A DNA stretch of 64,000 bases, taken from Sinomicrobium pectinilyticum. GTDB lineage: Bacteria > Bacteroidota > Bacteroidia > Flavobacteriales > Flavobacteriaceae. The notes beneath the pieces are model-generated. The model searched no databases, was not told where the DNA came from, and was given only the letters and a program-made list of their open reading frames with translations. The stretch lies in the NCBI RefSeq assembly GCF_003725735.1, contig NZ_RJTM01000108.1:40694-104693 (forward strand), given 5' to 3'. Below, piece after piece: positions 17,419 through 27,003 of the stretch; the first letter of the stretch is position 1, and every line of letters begins with the position of its first letter. The translations under genes and the position numbers were made by a program.

Positions 17419-19740
17419 ATGAAAGTAAACCCGATATATCCTTATATTCTGACTTTGGTCATACTGCTCTCCGGATGTGACCGCCCGGAAAAAATAACGT
17501 TTAAGGAAAGTGACATTTCCATCATCCCCCGACCGAAAGAACTGAAGTTCCGGGAAGGAGCTTTTGTGTTTGACAGGGAAACCGTTTTTGTAACCGGAGA
17601 AGAATACCGGAAGATCGCAGAAATATTGACTGGAAAATTCCGCAAAGCAGCCGGATGGGAACCGGAAATAGTAAACTCCCAACCTTCCGGGAATTATGTA
17701 GCCTTCCGCAAAGATGAAACCCTGGAAGATGAAGCCTATGCGCTTAGTGTCACTGAAAACAGTGTAACCATATCCGCTGCCGGGTATTCCGGTTTCCTGT
17801 ATGGTCTGGAAACTTTACGTCAATTATTGCCGGTAGAAATAGAAAGTGCGGCTTTGCAGGGTAATCTCACCTGGGCTGTTCCCACAGTGGAAATTCAGGA
17901 TAGCCCGAGATTTCCATGGCGTGGCCTTATGCTCGACGTTTCCAGGCATTTTTTTCCGAAAGAATATGTGTTGAAAGTCATAGACGGACTGGCATTCCAC
18001 AAAATGAATATATTGCACTTTCACCTAGTGGACGACCAGGGATGGCGGATAGAAATTGAAAAATACCCGAAGCTTACCGAAATCGGAGGCTACCGTGTAG
18101 ATAAAGAAGATATGCACTGGAATGCCCGTCCTGTACCCGATCCTTCGGAAAAAGCTACTTACGGCGGGTTTTATACCCGGGAGGATATTAAGGAAATTGT
18201 GGCTTATGCCAAAGAAAATGGAATAGAAGTAGTACCTGAGATAGAGATGCCTGCGCATGTGATGAGTGCTATTGCTTCTTATCCTGAATTATCCTGTAAG
18301 AGAGAACCCATCATGATACCTTCCGGGGGAGTGTGGCCTATTACCGATATCTACTGTGCAGGAAAAGAATCAACTTTCGAATTCCTCGAAAATGTACTGA
18401 CCGAAGTGATGGAGCTATTTCCTTCCAGGTATATTCATGTAGGTGGAGACGAAGCGACCAAAACCAACTGGAAAACCTGTCCGCATTGTCAGAAACGGAT
18501 AAAAGAAGAAGGGCTTGCAGGCGTGGAAGAACTGCAAAGCTATTTTATGAAGCGCATCGAGAAATTTGTCAGTTCCAAAGGAAGGGTGATGCTCGGTTGG
18601 GATGAAATACTCGAAGGCGGACTTGCGCCCGGGGCCACTGTGATGAGCTGGAGAGGTATACAAGGCGGATGGGAAGCATCTGCACAAGGGCACGATGTGG
18701 TGATGACGCCTGTATCCCACTGCTATTTCGATTATTATCAGGGGCCGCAGGATTCCGAACCCCTGGCATTCAATGCGTATACTCCCCTGAGTAAAGTATA
18801 CGGATTCGACCCGGTGGTAGATTCCATGAGTGTTAACCAGGCACGACACGTACTGGGGGGGCAGGCCAATCTGTGGTCCGAATATATTCCCACAACTTCA
18901 CATTCCGAATATATGATCTACCCGAGGCTGACTGCTCTGGCAGAGACTGTATGGAGCCCGAAAGAAGGCCGGGATTGGAATGATTTTACGGCCAGGCTGG
19001 AACATATGTTCAAGAGATATGACGAACTCGGGATCAATTATGCCAGAAGTGCCTATACCATAATGGCAGATGCCAAAGTGGACAAAGACCAGAAAGTGAC
19101 AATAGCCCTGACAACCGAATTTCCGGATACGGATATCCGTTATGTGCTTAATGAAGAAAATCTCGCTTCCGCCGACAAATATACTACCCCCATAGAAATT
19201 ACCGGAACAACAACGGTAAGGGCTTCCCGGTTTGAAAATGATAAACCGGTGGGTAAGGTTTTTGAAAAAACATTTACCTGGCACAAGGCAGTCGGTAAAA
19301 AAGTGACCTATGCGAACGAGTGGAACAAAAACTATCCCGGCTCGGGTACATACAATATGGTCAATGTATTGCGCGGCGGTAAGGATTTTCACGACGGGCA
19401 ATGGCAGGCCTGGATAGGTAATGATATGGAAGTGGTCATAGACCTGGAAGAACCTGCGGAACTTACAAAAGTCACCGTCGGATCTATGGAAAACCAGGGA
19501 GCGGGAATATACTATCCGATCCGGGTAGAGGTATTGCTCTCTGACGACGGAAAAAATTTTAAAAAAGCAAATGAAATACAACGGGATTATGCCAAAAACG
19601 GTAACGCCGATCTAAAGGATTTTCCGGTGACCTTTCCTCCACAATCCGCGCGTTACATAAAAGTAAAGGCAACCAACCTGGGAAAAACCCCAAACGGTGG
19701 GAACACCTGGCTTTTTGTCGATGAGATTGTAGTGGAGTGA
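17419..19740 (+). CDS. GH20 beta-N-acetylhexosaminidase, multidomain lipoprotein
   Basis: The 773-residue enzyme removes terminal beta-GlcNAc (or GalNAc) by substrate-assisted catalysis. It has a lipobox (VILLSGC, Cys20), a GH20b domain at about 36-158, and the GH20 barrel from about 162 (FPWRGLMLDVSRHFF). The catalytic pair Asp344-Glu345 lies in YIHVGGDEATKTNW. The barrel goes on to about residue 520. A chitobiase C-terminal-like domain follows (about 545-615), then an F5/8-type discoidin domain to the end (WQAWIGNDMEVVIDLEEPAE, SARYIKVKATNLGK). It probably acts in the periplasm or on the surface and could trim antennary GlcNAc or the chitobiose core. It begins 130 bases after the glycosylasparaginase gene and precedes the second GH92. 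Confidence 0.95.
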   Translation: MKVNPIYPYILTLVILLSGCDRPEKITFKESDISIIPRPKELKFREGAFVFDRETVFVTGEEYRKIAEILTGKFRKAAGWEPEIVNSQPSGNYVAFRKDETLEDEAYALSVTENSVTISAAGYSGFLYGLETLRQLLPVEIESAALQGNLTWAVPTVEIQDSPRFPWRGLMLDVSRHFFPKEYVLKVIDGLAFHKMNILHFHLVDDQGWRIEIEKYPKLTEIGGYRVDKEDMHWNARPVPDPSEKATYGGFYTREDIKEIVAYAKENGIEVVPEIEMPAHVMSAIASYPELSCKREPIMIPSGGVWPITDIYCAGKESTFEFLENVLTEVMELFPSRYIHVGGDEATKTNWKTCPHCQKRIKEEGLAGVEELQSYFMKRIEKFVSSKGRVMLGWDEILEGGLAPGATVMSWRGIQGGWEASAQGHDVVMTPVSHCYFDYYQGPQDSEPLAFNAYTPLSKVYGFDPVVDSMSVNQARHVLGGQANLWSEYIPTTSHSEYMIYPRLTALAETVWSPKEGRDWNDFTARLEHMFKRYDELGINYARSAYTIMADAKVDKDQKVTIALTTEFPDTDIRYVLNEENLASADKYTTPIEITGTTTVRASRFENDKPVGKVFEKTFTWHKAVGKKVTYANEWNKNYPGSGTYNMVNVLRGGKDFHDGQWQAWIGNDMEVVIDLEEPAELTKVTVGSMENQGAGIYYPIRVEVLLSDDGKNFKKANEIQRDYAKNGNADLKDFPVTFPPQSARYIKVKATNLGKTPNGGNTWLFVDEIVVE

Positions 19741-19770
19741 CACCCCAAAAACAAACGCAATTACAACACC

Positions 19771-22014
19771 ATGAAAACGCTCAAAATATTATCCGTAAGC
19801 CTTTTAATGTCCCTTTACACCGGGACTGCCCAGGAGAAACCTGTGGATTACGTGAATCCTTTTATAGGCACCTCCAATTTCGGGGCAACCAATCCGGGGG
19901 CTATTGCTCCCAGGGGAATGGCTAGTGTATCACCCTTTAACGTGGCCGGAAAGCAGAATGTACTGGAGAAAGACAGCAGATGGCTTTCCAACCCCTATGT
20001 ACATGAAAATAGTTTTCTCACGGGGTTTACCCATGTCAATCTAAGTGGTGTAGGATGCCCGGACCTGGGAGTCATCATCACTATGCCTACCACGGGTGAT
20101 CTGGAAACCGATCACCTGAAATACGGAACAACCTACACCGATGAGGTGGCCAAAGCGGGATATTATAGTGTGAATTTGTCTGAATATAATGTTCGTGCGG
20201 AAGCCACGGCCAGTACAAGGACGGGAGTAACCCGCTATTCATTCCCTGCGGGAAAGTCCAATATACTACTCAATCTTGGCCTGGGGTTGACTAATGAGCA
20301 GGGAGCCATGGTAAAAGTGGTTTCCCCTACCGAAATAGAAGGAATGCGGACCGTAGGGTCTTTCTGTTACAATAGCCCGGAACATGCGTATCCCGTATAT
20401 TTTGTGGCGAAATTTTCCATCCCTGCCGAAGAATTCGGTATCTGGAAAAAGCCGGCCACTTACGAAGGTGTGGAAGCTCAATGGATGACCTACAATGGTA
20501 AAACCCGTATGATGAAAGACTTTACCCGTGAGGTGGTGGGAGACAGTATAGGCGCCTATTTCCGGTACGATTTTAAAAAACCGACCCAGGTAGAAGTTCA
20601 GATAGGGGTATCTTACGTGAGTATAGACAATGCCAGGAAAAATCTGGAAAAAGAAACAGGCGGACTCTCATTTGACGTGGTTTACGAAAAAACGAAGAAT
20701 GCCTGGAACGAACAGCTTTCCAGGATAGAAGTAGAAGGCGGGACCGAAGACGATAAAACTATTTTTTACACGGCCTTGTACCATACGCTCATCCATCCGA
20801 ACATATTCAATGATATTAACGGGGAATACCCGGAGATCGCTACGGGAAAGATCGGGAAGACTGACAAACGCCGTTTTACGGTGTTCTCTCTCTGGGATAC
20901 CTATCGAAATTATCACCAGTTTATGAGCCTTCTTTATCCCGACCAACAGTTGGAAATGGTAAAAAGCATGCTCGATATGTACGACGAAAACGGCTGGCTG
21001 CCCAAATGGGAGCTCAACTCCACGGAGACCTTTACCATGGTAGGCGATCCGGCTTCTGTAGTTCTTGCAGATACCTATCTGTGGGGCCTTACCGGTTTTG
21101 ATATAGAAAAGGCTTATGAAGCCATGAAAAAAGGGGCAACACAACTGGAAGACAACCCGATCCGTCCCGCATTGGACGATTATATTCGCGATGGCTATGT
21201 CAATTCGGAGAGTTTGCCCGACGGTGTGGTGTCTACCACTCAGGAATATAATATTGCCGATTATGCCATTGCCCGACTGGCCAAGGCCCTCGGCAAAAAA
21301 GAGGATTATCAATTGTTCAGTAAACGTTCGCTGTCTTACCGTAAACTCTTCGACAAGAAATTAAAACTCCTGCGGCCCAGGAACCCTGATGGGAGCTGGT
21401 ACGAACCTTTCGATCCGGTTAAAGGAGCTAATTTTGAGAAGAACATGGGATTTATAGAAGGGAACGCTTGGCAGTATGTCTTTATGGTGCCCCAGGATAT
21501 AGAAGGAATGATAAAACTGATGGGAGGACGTAAAAATTTCGAGACCCGGCTCGACTATATTTTTGATAACGGCCACTACGACATGGCCAACGAACCTGAT
21601 ATCGCGTATCCTTTTCTTTACAACTATGTAAAGGGAAGCGAATGGAAGGCGCAGAAACGGGTTCGCGAGTTGTTGGATACGTATTATAAAAATGCTCCCG
21701 ACGGTCTTCCCGGCAACGATGATACGGGGACCATGTCGGCCTGGGCCATTTATGCCATGATGGGAATATACCCGGTAACCCCGGCCAACCCGGAATATAC
21801 CTTTGTTGCCCCCAGGTTTAGCAAAGTAACCATTCACCTGGATACCGATTACTATGCGAAGGACAAACTGATCATTACCAGTGACAATCCCGGAGAAGGA
21901 AGATATATCGATAAAATAATAGTTAACGGGAAAGAGCACCAGGGATATTTTATTTCTGATAAGAAATTATTAAGTGCCGGCGAGATACTTTTTCATTCAA
22001 GTAAGAAGCATTAA
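19771..22014 (+). CDS. GH92 family alpha-mannosidase (second copy)
   Basis: The 747-residue protein has a standard signal peptide (KTLKILSVSLLMSLYTGTAQ) without a lipobox Cys, so it is probably periplasmic. It shares the GH92 frame with the first copy: VDYVNPFIGTSNFGATNPGA at the start, FSLWDTYRNYHQFMSLLYPD, and GLPGNDDTGTMSAWAIYAMM near the end. It differs where the first copy has conserved family residues: NEPSHH is here NEPDIA, and the DCGQ element is here DTGT. These changes suggest a different linkage preference. It starts 30 bases after GH20 and is the last gene of the plus-strand run. The substrate is an alpha-mannoside; the exact linkage is not readable. Confidence 0.93.
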   Translation: MKTLKILSVSLLMSLYTGTAQEKPVDYVNPFIGTSNFGATNPGAIAPRGMASVSPFNVAGKQNVLEKDSRWLSNPYVHENSFLTGFTHVNLSGVGCPDLGVIITMPTTGDLETDHLKYGTTYTDEVAKAGYYSVNLSEYNVRAEATASTRTGVTRYSFPAGKSNILLNLGLGLTNEQGAMVKVVSPTEIEGMRTVGSFCYNSPEHAYPVYFVAKFSIPAEEFGIWKKPATYEGVEAQWMTYNGKTRMMKDFTREVVGDSIGAYFRYDFKKPTQVEVQIGVSYVSIDNARKNLEKETGGLSFDVVYEKTKNAWNEQLSRIEVEGGTEDDKTIFYTALYHTLIHPNIFNDINGEYPEIATGKIGKTDKRRFTVFSLWDTYRNYHQFMSLLYPDQQLEMVKSMLDMYDENGWLPKWELNSTETFTMVGDPASVVLADTYLWGLTGFDIEKAYEAMKKGATQLEDNPIRPALDDYIRDGYVNSESLPDGVVSTTQEYNIADYAIARLAKALGKKEDYQLFSKRSLSYRKLFDKKLKLLRPRNPDGSWYEPFDPVKGANFEKNMGFIEGNAWQYVFMVPQDIEGMIKLMGGRKNFETRLDYIFDNGHYDMANEPDIAYPFLYNYVKGSEWKAQKRVRELLDTYYKNAPDGLPGNDDTGTMSAWAIYAMMGIYPVTPANPEYTFVAPRFSKVTIHLDTDYYAKDKLIITSDNPGEGRYIDKIIVNGKEHQGYFISDKKLLSAGEILFHSSKKH

Positions 22015-22071
22015 AGCAGCCCTGTAATTTATCGTTAACCGCGATAAGAGCGCGAAGTATGTTAACCGGGC

Positions 22072-22818
22072 TTACAGTAAAGAAGCGTTACAAAGCCTCG
22101 CCAGATAATCATAATGTTCTCCCTGGCATACGAGTTCACAGTTTAGCCCGTTGGAAACGGCGGCATTCTGTAGGGTATTATAATCGGCATAAAGCCAGGG
22201 GAATCCGGGGCTTTGCATACCTTTATATTTCATGCGGAATTCAACTTCACCGTAATACTCCGGGGAAGAGGGTATCCAGTGCCCGCCGTCCTCATCCTCG
22301 TCGAACATATAAATAATATCGGAAGAATCCAGCAATATCTGCCCGCCCTCATTCAGCAGGCTTTTGAGGTGTGATAGAAAGTTATCTATATATGCCAGTT
22401 TTCCGCATATACCCAGCCCGTTCATCAGTAAGAGTACAGTATCGAATTTTGCACCGTGATACTGCATGATATCCTGAACAAAAACACGGGTAAGTCCTCT
22501 TGACTTACAGACGTCCACTGCTCCCGGAGAGGTGTCTATGGCAGTGACATCAAACTTTTTCTCTTTTTCGAGATATAAAGCATGACTTCCCGCACCACAT
22601 CCTATGTCCAGGACTTTTCCGTATGCCAGTTGAAGGGCCTTCTGTTCTGTTTTTGGCATTTCCTCATAATTACGGAATAGGTAGGGAAGCGGTAATTCGT
22701 CTTCTTCCGAAATGGAAGTCTCAGTAATAATATCTTCCGTGTAATTTCCCTGCTGGTAATCCCGTAAGGCCGTTCCGATAATATCCGGGCCTTCTGCTTT
22801 ATGTTTTTCCTCCTTCAT
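22072..22818 (-). CDS. Class I SAM-dependent methyltransferase
   Basis: The 248-residue cytoplasmic protein has the Rossmann motif I VLDIGCGAGSHALYLE at about residue 90, motif II VTAIDTSPGAVDVCKSRG, and motif IV FDTVLLLMNGLGICGKL followed by LLNEGGQILLDSSDI. A helical region of about 80 residues precedes the fold. The substrate is unknown; this branch is annotated as a general class I methyltransferase in Bacteroidota. It is convergent with the second GH92 gene and unrelated in obvious function to the glycan genes around it. Confidence 0.88.
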   Translation of the reverse strand: MKEEKHKAEGPDIIGTALRDYQQGNYTEDIITETSISEEDELPLPYLFRNYEEMPKTEQKALQLAYGKVLDIGCGAGSHALYLEKEKKFDVTAIDTSPGAVDVCKSRGLTRVFVQDIMQYHGAKFDTVLLLMNGLGICGKLAYIDNFLSHLKSLLNEGGQILLDSSDIIYMFDEDEDGGHWIPSSPEYYGEVEFRMKYKGMQSPGFPWLYADYNTLQNAAVSNGLNCELVCQGEHYDYLARLCNASLL

Positions 22819-22852
22819 AAGATGTTAAACAGTCTATGTTTATTAAATCACT

Positions 22853-22875
22853 GGCGCTCGTTTGCAACGAGTGCC
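22853..22875. repeat. REP-like palindrome, copy 1
   Basis: Arms GGCGCTCGTT and AACGAGTGCC match at 9 of 10 positions with a three-base loop. It belongs to the same family as 23486-23518 and 28688-28720. It sits between the divergent methyltransferase and cysteine-cluster genes. Confidence 0.65.
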
Positions 22876-22941
22876 CCCTTACAATTCCCAAAAAAAATCA
22901 TTTGCACTCCAAAACCCGATATGAAACATTAATTTTGCATC

Positions 22942-23433
22942 ATGGACGATTTTCTGAAACGACTGCCGCAACTCGCCAAAGATAAACATAAGGAGAACAA
23001 GAAATACTTCGCCGGGCTCAAAAAGAAACCGCCGAAGAATCTGGATTATGTGATGCAGGAACTGCATCATGCCGAATTTGAACGGACCGACTGCCTGAAA
23101 TGCGCGAACTGCTGTAAAACTACCGGGCCGCTGTTTACCAATGCCGATATAGAGCGCATAGCAAAATATTTGAAAATGAAACCGCAGCAGTTCACGGACA
23201 CTTATCTCCGTATCGATGAAGACAACGATTACGTATTACAAAGTGTGCCCTGCACTTTTCTCGGCCCGGACAATTATTGTGCTATTTATGACATACGTCC
23301 CAAAGCATGCCGTGAATACCCACATACCGACCGGAAAAAATTCCACCAGATTACCAACCTCACCTTAAAAAACACATCTATTTGTCCCGCAGCTTACAAT
23401 ATCGTAGAGGAAATGAAAAAAAGAAGGATTTGA
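22942..23433 (+). CDS. YkgJ family cysteine cluster protein
   Basis: The 163-residue protein contains the YkgJ/UPF0153 zinc- or iron-binding Cys cluster: CLKCANCCKTTGPLF at about residues 52-66, then CTFLGPDNYCAIYDIRPKAC and a final Cys in ICPAAYNIV. The N-terminal 45 residues are Lys-rich and helical. Members are suspected Fe-S or zinc proteins without proven function. It is divergent from the methyltransferase gene. The ATG at 22942 is the only in-frame start before the conserved region. Confidence 0.9.
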   Translation: MDDFLKRLPQLAKDKHKENKKYFAGLKKKPPKNLDYVMQELHHAEFERTDCLKCANCCKTTGPLFTNADIERIAKYLKMKPQQFTDTYLRIDEDNDYVLQSVPCTFLGPDNYCAIYDIRPKACREYPHTDRKKFHQITNLTLKNTSICPAAYNIVEEMKKRRI

Positions 23434-23485
23434 AATAGTGTTTTAGTCCTTTAGTTGTTAGTTTGGATCTGAGTTGCCCCCTACC

Positions 23486-23518
23486 GGTGCTCGTTTGAAC
23501 GTAGTAGAAACAGTACTT
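23486..23518. repeat. REP-like palindrome, copy 2 (degenerate)
   Basis: The left arm GGTGCTCGTTT is identical to that of the copy at 28688, and the spacer is also 11 bases. The right arm (AAACAGTACTT) has decayed. It directly abuts the GAF gene remnant. Confidence 0.6.
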
Positions 23519-23629
23519 ATCCAGGCATTTCCGTAACCCTTTCGTTCACAAATTCCAGGAACCGTCTATCTTCTTCTGTAAACGGATGCGGCCGTATGCG
23601 CACCGATATCAGGCCGCTCCATATTTTTT
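23517..23629 (-). pseudogene. Remnant of a GAF-domain (fRMsr-like) gene, 3' end only
   Basis: Read on the minus strand, this gives HPFTEEDRRFLEFVNERVTEM, then P-G and a stop at 23517-23519. The intact gene at 28806-29261 ends DPFTEEDERFLEFVNARVAE. Nucleotide similarity goes on upstream to about 23629 and is then lost, with a one-base difference in length that breaks the frame near the GGCCGTATGCG segment. No start codon or GAF core remains. It is a decayed partial duplicate of the neighbouring gene lying on the other side of SusC/SusD, and also carries the same palindrome next to its end. Confidence 0.8.
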
Positions 23630-23839
23630 CTTTGGATATTTCCCGGTGCCGATAACCTTTGTTCCATCTAGGATTTAAGATCTGAAGCTCGTAAAGAATA
23701 CAACGAGCTCGCCGGCTATATTCCGAACTGCGAAGGAAATGAAGAAAAAGGTGCCAATCAACTGAAACAAAAGATGTTTTAGTCTTATTTGCGGCACTTT
23801 TGTTTTTCAGCTATTCACAGTAGTTGTTGGTCGAATTTT

Positions 23840-23870
23840 TTTGATAAACATTAACTTAAATATAACTTTT
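23840..23870 (+). promoter_or_regulatory. Promoter of the susC-susD operon
   Basis: TTTG (23840-23843), a 19-base spacer and TAACTTTT (23863-23870) match seven of eight bases of the Bacteroidota -7 element. Transcription would begin near 23876, giving a leader of about 54 bases before the SusC ATG. Confidence 0.55.
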
Positions 23871-23878
23871 ATAAAGGC

Positions 23879-23906
23879 TAACGTTAATAGTGTCTTTAGT
23901 TAACGT
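23879..23906 (+). promoter_or_regulatory. Paired TAACGT repeats in the susC leader
   Basis: TAACGT occurs at 23879-23884, within palindromic TAACGTTA, and again at 23901-23906, exactly 22 bases (about two helical turns) apart, just downstream of the predicted start of transcription. This is the arrangement expected for a dimeric regulator, but no regulator is known to bind it. Confidence 0.4.
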
Positions 23907-23929
23907 GAATTAATCCTAATATTTATTGT

Positions 23930-26900
23930 ATGAGAAAGAATTTGTTAACAGTTGTACTGTTTTTGTTCTTGTTTTCGGTGCAGGTTGCCGGAGCACAGGG
24001 CATTACAGTGACGGGTACTGTCATCAGTGCACAAGACGGCTTACCGTTGCCAGGAGCCAACGTGGTTCTGAAGGGAACGGATAATGGAACTTCTACCGAT
24101 TTTGACGGTAATTATGCCTTGGATAACGTACCGGAAGACGGCGTGCTGGTATTCTCTGTTATGGGGTATGCCAGCCAGGAAATACCTGTTGCGGGACAGA
24201 CTACAATAGATGTGAAGCTCGAGGAAAGTGCAGAACAATTAGGCGAAGTGGTAGTAACGGCCCTGGGTATTAATAAGGAGAAGCGGAAACTTGCCTATTC
24301 GGTTACAGAAGTGGAGAGCGAAGACCTTGCAGTAGCCAGAGAGACCAATGTGGCCAACTCCTTAAGCGGTCGTGTTGCGGGTTTGGTAGTCAAAGGGACG
24401 AACAGCGGTCCGGGCGGAACGGCTAATATTACCTTAAGGGGGTTGCCCAGCGTCAGCGGAACGGGGTCTCCGTTGTATGTAATTGACGGTATTCCGATGG
24501 ACAATACCCAGCGAGGAGCCTCAGGCCAATGGGGAGGTGCCGATATGGGAGATGGTATTGGGAACCTAAACCCGGACGACATAGAGAAAATGACCGTGCT
24601 CAAAGGACAGTCGGCGTCGGCTCTGTACGGTTCCAGAGCTTCTAATGGCGTTATTCTGATCACCACCAAAAAAGGGAAAAAAGGAGATGACTGGGCACTC
24701 AATTATACAATGAACGCTATGGTAGAGGAAGCTGTAGACCTTACCGATTTTCAGAGCATATACGGTCAGGGTACCGGAGGGGTAAGACCAACCACAGCAT
24801 CTAATGCACAGGGAACAAACAGGTTTGCCTGGGGAGAGCGTATGGATGGTGGTGACGTTATCGGTTATGACGGGCAACAGTACGCTTATTCTCCTGCTAA
24901 GAACAGCTATCTGGACTTTTACAGGACCGGATCCAATATCACCAATAGCGTATCGGTCTCCAAAGGAACAGAATCGGGGACTTTTCGCTTGTCCATGTCT
25001 AACCTGACCTCGAAAGCCATTGTCCCCAACAGCGATTTGAAAAGGAATACAATTACGCTCAATGTCGATCAGAACATAACCGACAAGCTCAATGTATCGG
25101 CTATGATGAATTATATAGATCAGCAGACGGACAATGCCCCTTATCTGAGCGATGGGCCGAGAAACCCCAATAATTTTATATTTCTCGCACCTAATGTAGA
25201 CCAGACGATATTTGCTCCCGGTTATGATCCTGAAACCGGGGCAGAAACCGTATTTAGCGACGATAACTACGTGACTAACCCCTATTTTATAACAGAGCGG
25301 GGGATAAACGACATAAACAGGAGGCGCCTCATATCCATGTTGAGCGCAAAATATAATTTTACATCCCGCATCTACGCCATGCTGCGGGTGGGGAACGATG
25401 TATCGAATGATAAAGTCTTTAACGTAGAACCTACGGGGCTGGCATATACCCGGGACCTGGAAGGCGCTTTGATTGCCAGGGGACAATCGGAAAGATCAGA
25501 ATTAAACGTAGACGGTATGTTTGGTGCTACGGTAGACCTTACCGAGGATATAGAGTTGGATGCCCTTGCAGGTGCCAGTTTGAGAAAGAACAAGTACGAG
25601 TCAGTGAACTTAAACGGGTCACAGTTTGTTATACCTTTCCTTTACTCGCCTACAAACCTCAGGACGTACAATAGAGAATACATCTTTAACGAAAGAGAAG
25701 TACACTCTGCTTACTACTCTGTAGGCCTGGGTTATAAAGACTTTCTTACCTTAACTACCACGGGGCGCTATGATGTGTATTCTACTTTATCCTCGCCGGG
25801 CAGGTCCGACAATAACCTGTTTTCCCCATCGGTAACAGGGGCTTTTATTTTTAGTGATCTTTTAAATACGGAAAGCCTTACATTCGGTAAACTCAGGGCT
25901 TCTTATGCAGTGACCAGCGGTGAGCCCACCGAGGCTTATCAAAACCGGTTCTATTACACTTCCGGAAATACGTACAGCGGAGTACCCACCGGAGAGTCGC
26001 CGTTAGAATTGCCTAATACCGATTTAAAACCCTTCAGCACAAGCGAAGTGGAATTCGGGCTGGAACTTGGTTTCTTCAACAACAGACTATCGTTCGACGT
26101 CGCTTATTTCGACAAGAAGACAAAGAACGAGATTATTGCCACGAATACCAGTATTGCTTCAGGTTTTAACCGTGGCTGGGTGGGAACGGGGTCTACGCAA
26201 AACAGGGGGCTGGAATTCCTCGTGTCCGGAACGCCGATCATGAACGATAATTTTTCATGGAGGAGCTCGTTCAACTTCACCTCTGTTAAGAATGAGGTGT
26301 TGCAAACCGATGAAGATAATAACCCTATCAACCTGGGACAAAACCGCGCCACTTTGGGAGATGCGGTAACCGCTTATGTAGTAGGTAAAGCCGGACCGCA
26401 GATCATGGCTTACGATTATGCTTATGACGATAACGGAAATATAGTGGTAGATGAGTCCGGTTTGCCGGTAAGAGGAGATCTCAAAACCTGGGGCACCGTA
26501 CTGCCCACATTCTACGGAGGCTGGAACAACGAATTCCGGTATAAGAACTTTACACTGTCTTTCCTCATTGACTTTAACTACGGAAATAAAGTATTATCCG
26601 CTACGGAATACTACTCCCATTACAGGGGTTTACATAAAAATACCTTAACAGGAAGGGAAAACGGGATTACGACCAATGGCATCACGGCATCGGCCGAGAA
26701 CTATTATCAGGCGCTGGCGCAGAATGTGACCAGGACCAGCATAGTGGATGGTGATTTTATCAAATTCCGGCAGTTGTCCATAGGATATACGCTCCCGGAT
26801 GAATTATTTGAAAAAATGCCGGTTTTAAAAGGAGTAGATATTTCATTGGTAGCAAGAAACCTCTTTTTCCTGATGCGGAAAGCGGATAATATAGACCCTG

Positions 26901-27001
26901 AGGCCAATTTCGGCTCTACGATCGATTATAGCGGGATTGAAGGAACAAGTTTGCCGTCGACAAGATCATTCGGCGTGAATGTTAATTTTAAATTGAATTA
27001 A
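23930..27001 (+). CDS. SusC/RagA family TonB-dependent outer membrane transporter
   Basis: The 1023-residue protein imports glycans across the outer membrane together with its SusD partner. Order of parts: a signal peptide (LLTVVLFLFLFSVQVAGAQ), a CarboxypepD_reg-like domain (about 24-105: GTVISAQDGLPLPGANVVL, STDFDGNYAL), a TonB-box region near EVVVTALGINKEKRKL, a plug (about 115-225: GTANITLRGLPSVSGTGSPL, SALYGSRASNGVILITTKK) and a 22-strand barrel to the C-terminal FGVNVNFKLN. It has no N-terminal sigma-factor-interacting (STN) extension. It is followed after two bases by SusD. The cargo is probably an N-glycan or glycopeptide given the hydrolases upstream, but the pair is separated from them by two unrelated genes. 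Confidence 0.95.
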   Translation: MRKNLLTVVLFLFLFSVQVAGAQGITVTGTVISAQDGLPLPGANVVLKGTDNGTSTDFDGNYALDNVPEDGVLVFSVMGYASQEIPVAGQTTIDVKLEESAEQLGEVVVTALGINKEKRKLAYSVTEVESEDLAVARETNVANSLSGRVAGLVVKGTNSGPGGTANITLRGLPSVSGTGSPLYVIDGIPMDNTQRGASGQWGGADMGDGIGNLNPDDIEKMTVLKGQSASALYGSRASNGVILITTKKGKKGDDWALNYTMNAMVEEAVDLTDFQSIYGQGTGGVRPTTASNAQGTNRFAWGERMDGGDVIGYDGQQYAYSPAKNSYLDFYRTGSNITNSVSVSKGTESGTFRLSMSNLTSKAIVPNSDLKRNTITLNVDQNITDKLNVSAMMNYIDQQTDNAPYLSDGPRNPNNFIFLAPNVDQTIFAPGYDPETGAETVFSDDNYVTNPYFITERGINDINRRRLISMLSAKYNFTSRIYAMLRVGNDVSNDKVFNVEPTGLAYTRDLEGALIARGQSERSELNVDGMFGATVDLTEDIELDALAGASLRKNKYESVNLNGSQFVIPFLYSPTNLRTYNREYIFNEREVHSAYYSVGLGYKDFLTLTTTGRYDVYSTLSSPGRSDNNLFSPSVTGAFIFSDLLNTESLTFGKLRASYAVTSGEPTEAYQNRFYYTSGNTYSGVPTGESPLELPNTDLKPFSTSEVEFGLELGFFNNRLSFDVAYFDKKTKNEIIATNTSIASGFNRGWVGTGSTQNRGLEFLVSGTPIMNDNFSWRSSFNFTSVKNEVLQTDEDNNPINLGQNRATLGDAVTAYVVGKAGPQIMAYDYAYDDNGNIVVDESGLPVRGDLKTWGTVLPTFYGGWNNEFRYKNFTLSFLIDFNYGNKVLSATEYYSHYRGLHKNTLTGRENGITTNGITASAENYYQALAQNVTRTSIVDGDFIKFRQLSIGYTLPDELFEKMPVLKGVDISLVARNLFFLMRKADNIDPEANFGSTIDYSGIEGTSLPSTRSFGVNVNFKLN

Positions 27002-27003
27002 TC

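Noticed and set aside
23672..23782. A short plus-strand frame reading EARKEYNELAGYIPNCEGNE and on to a stop
   Set aside because: It looks protein-like and could be the tail of a lost gene, but it has no start codon and no family was recognised, so it is not listed as a feature.
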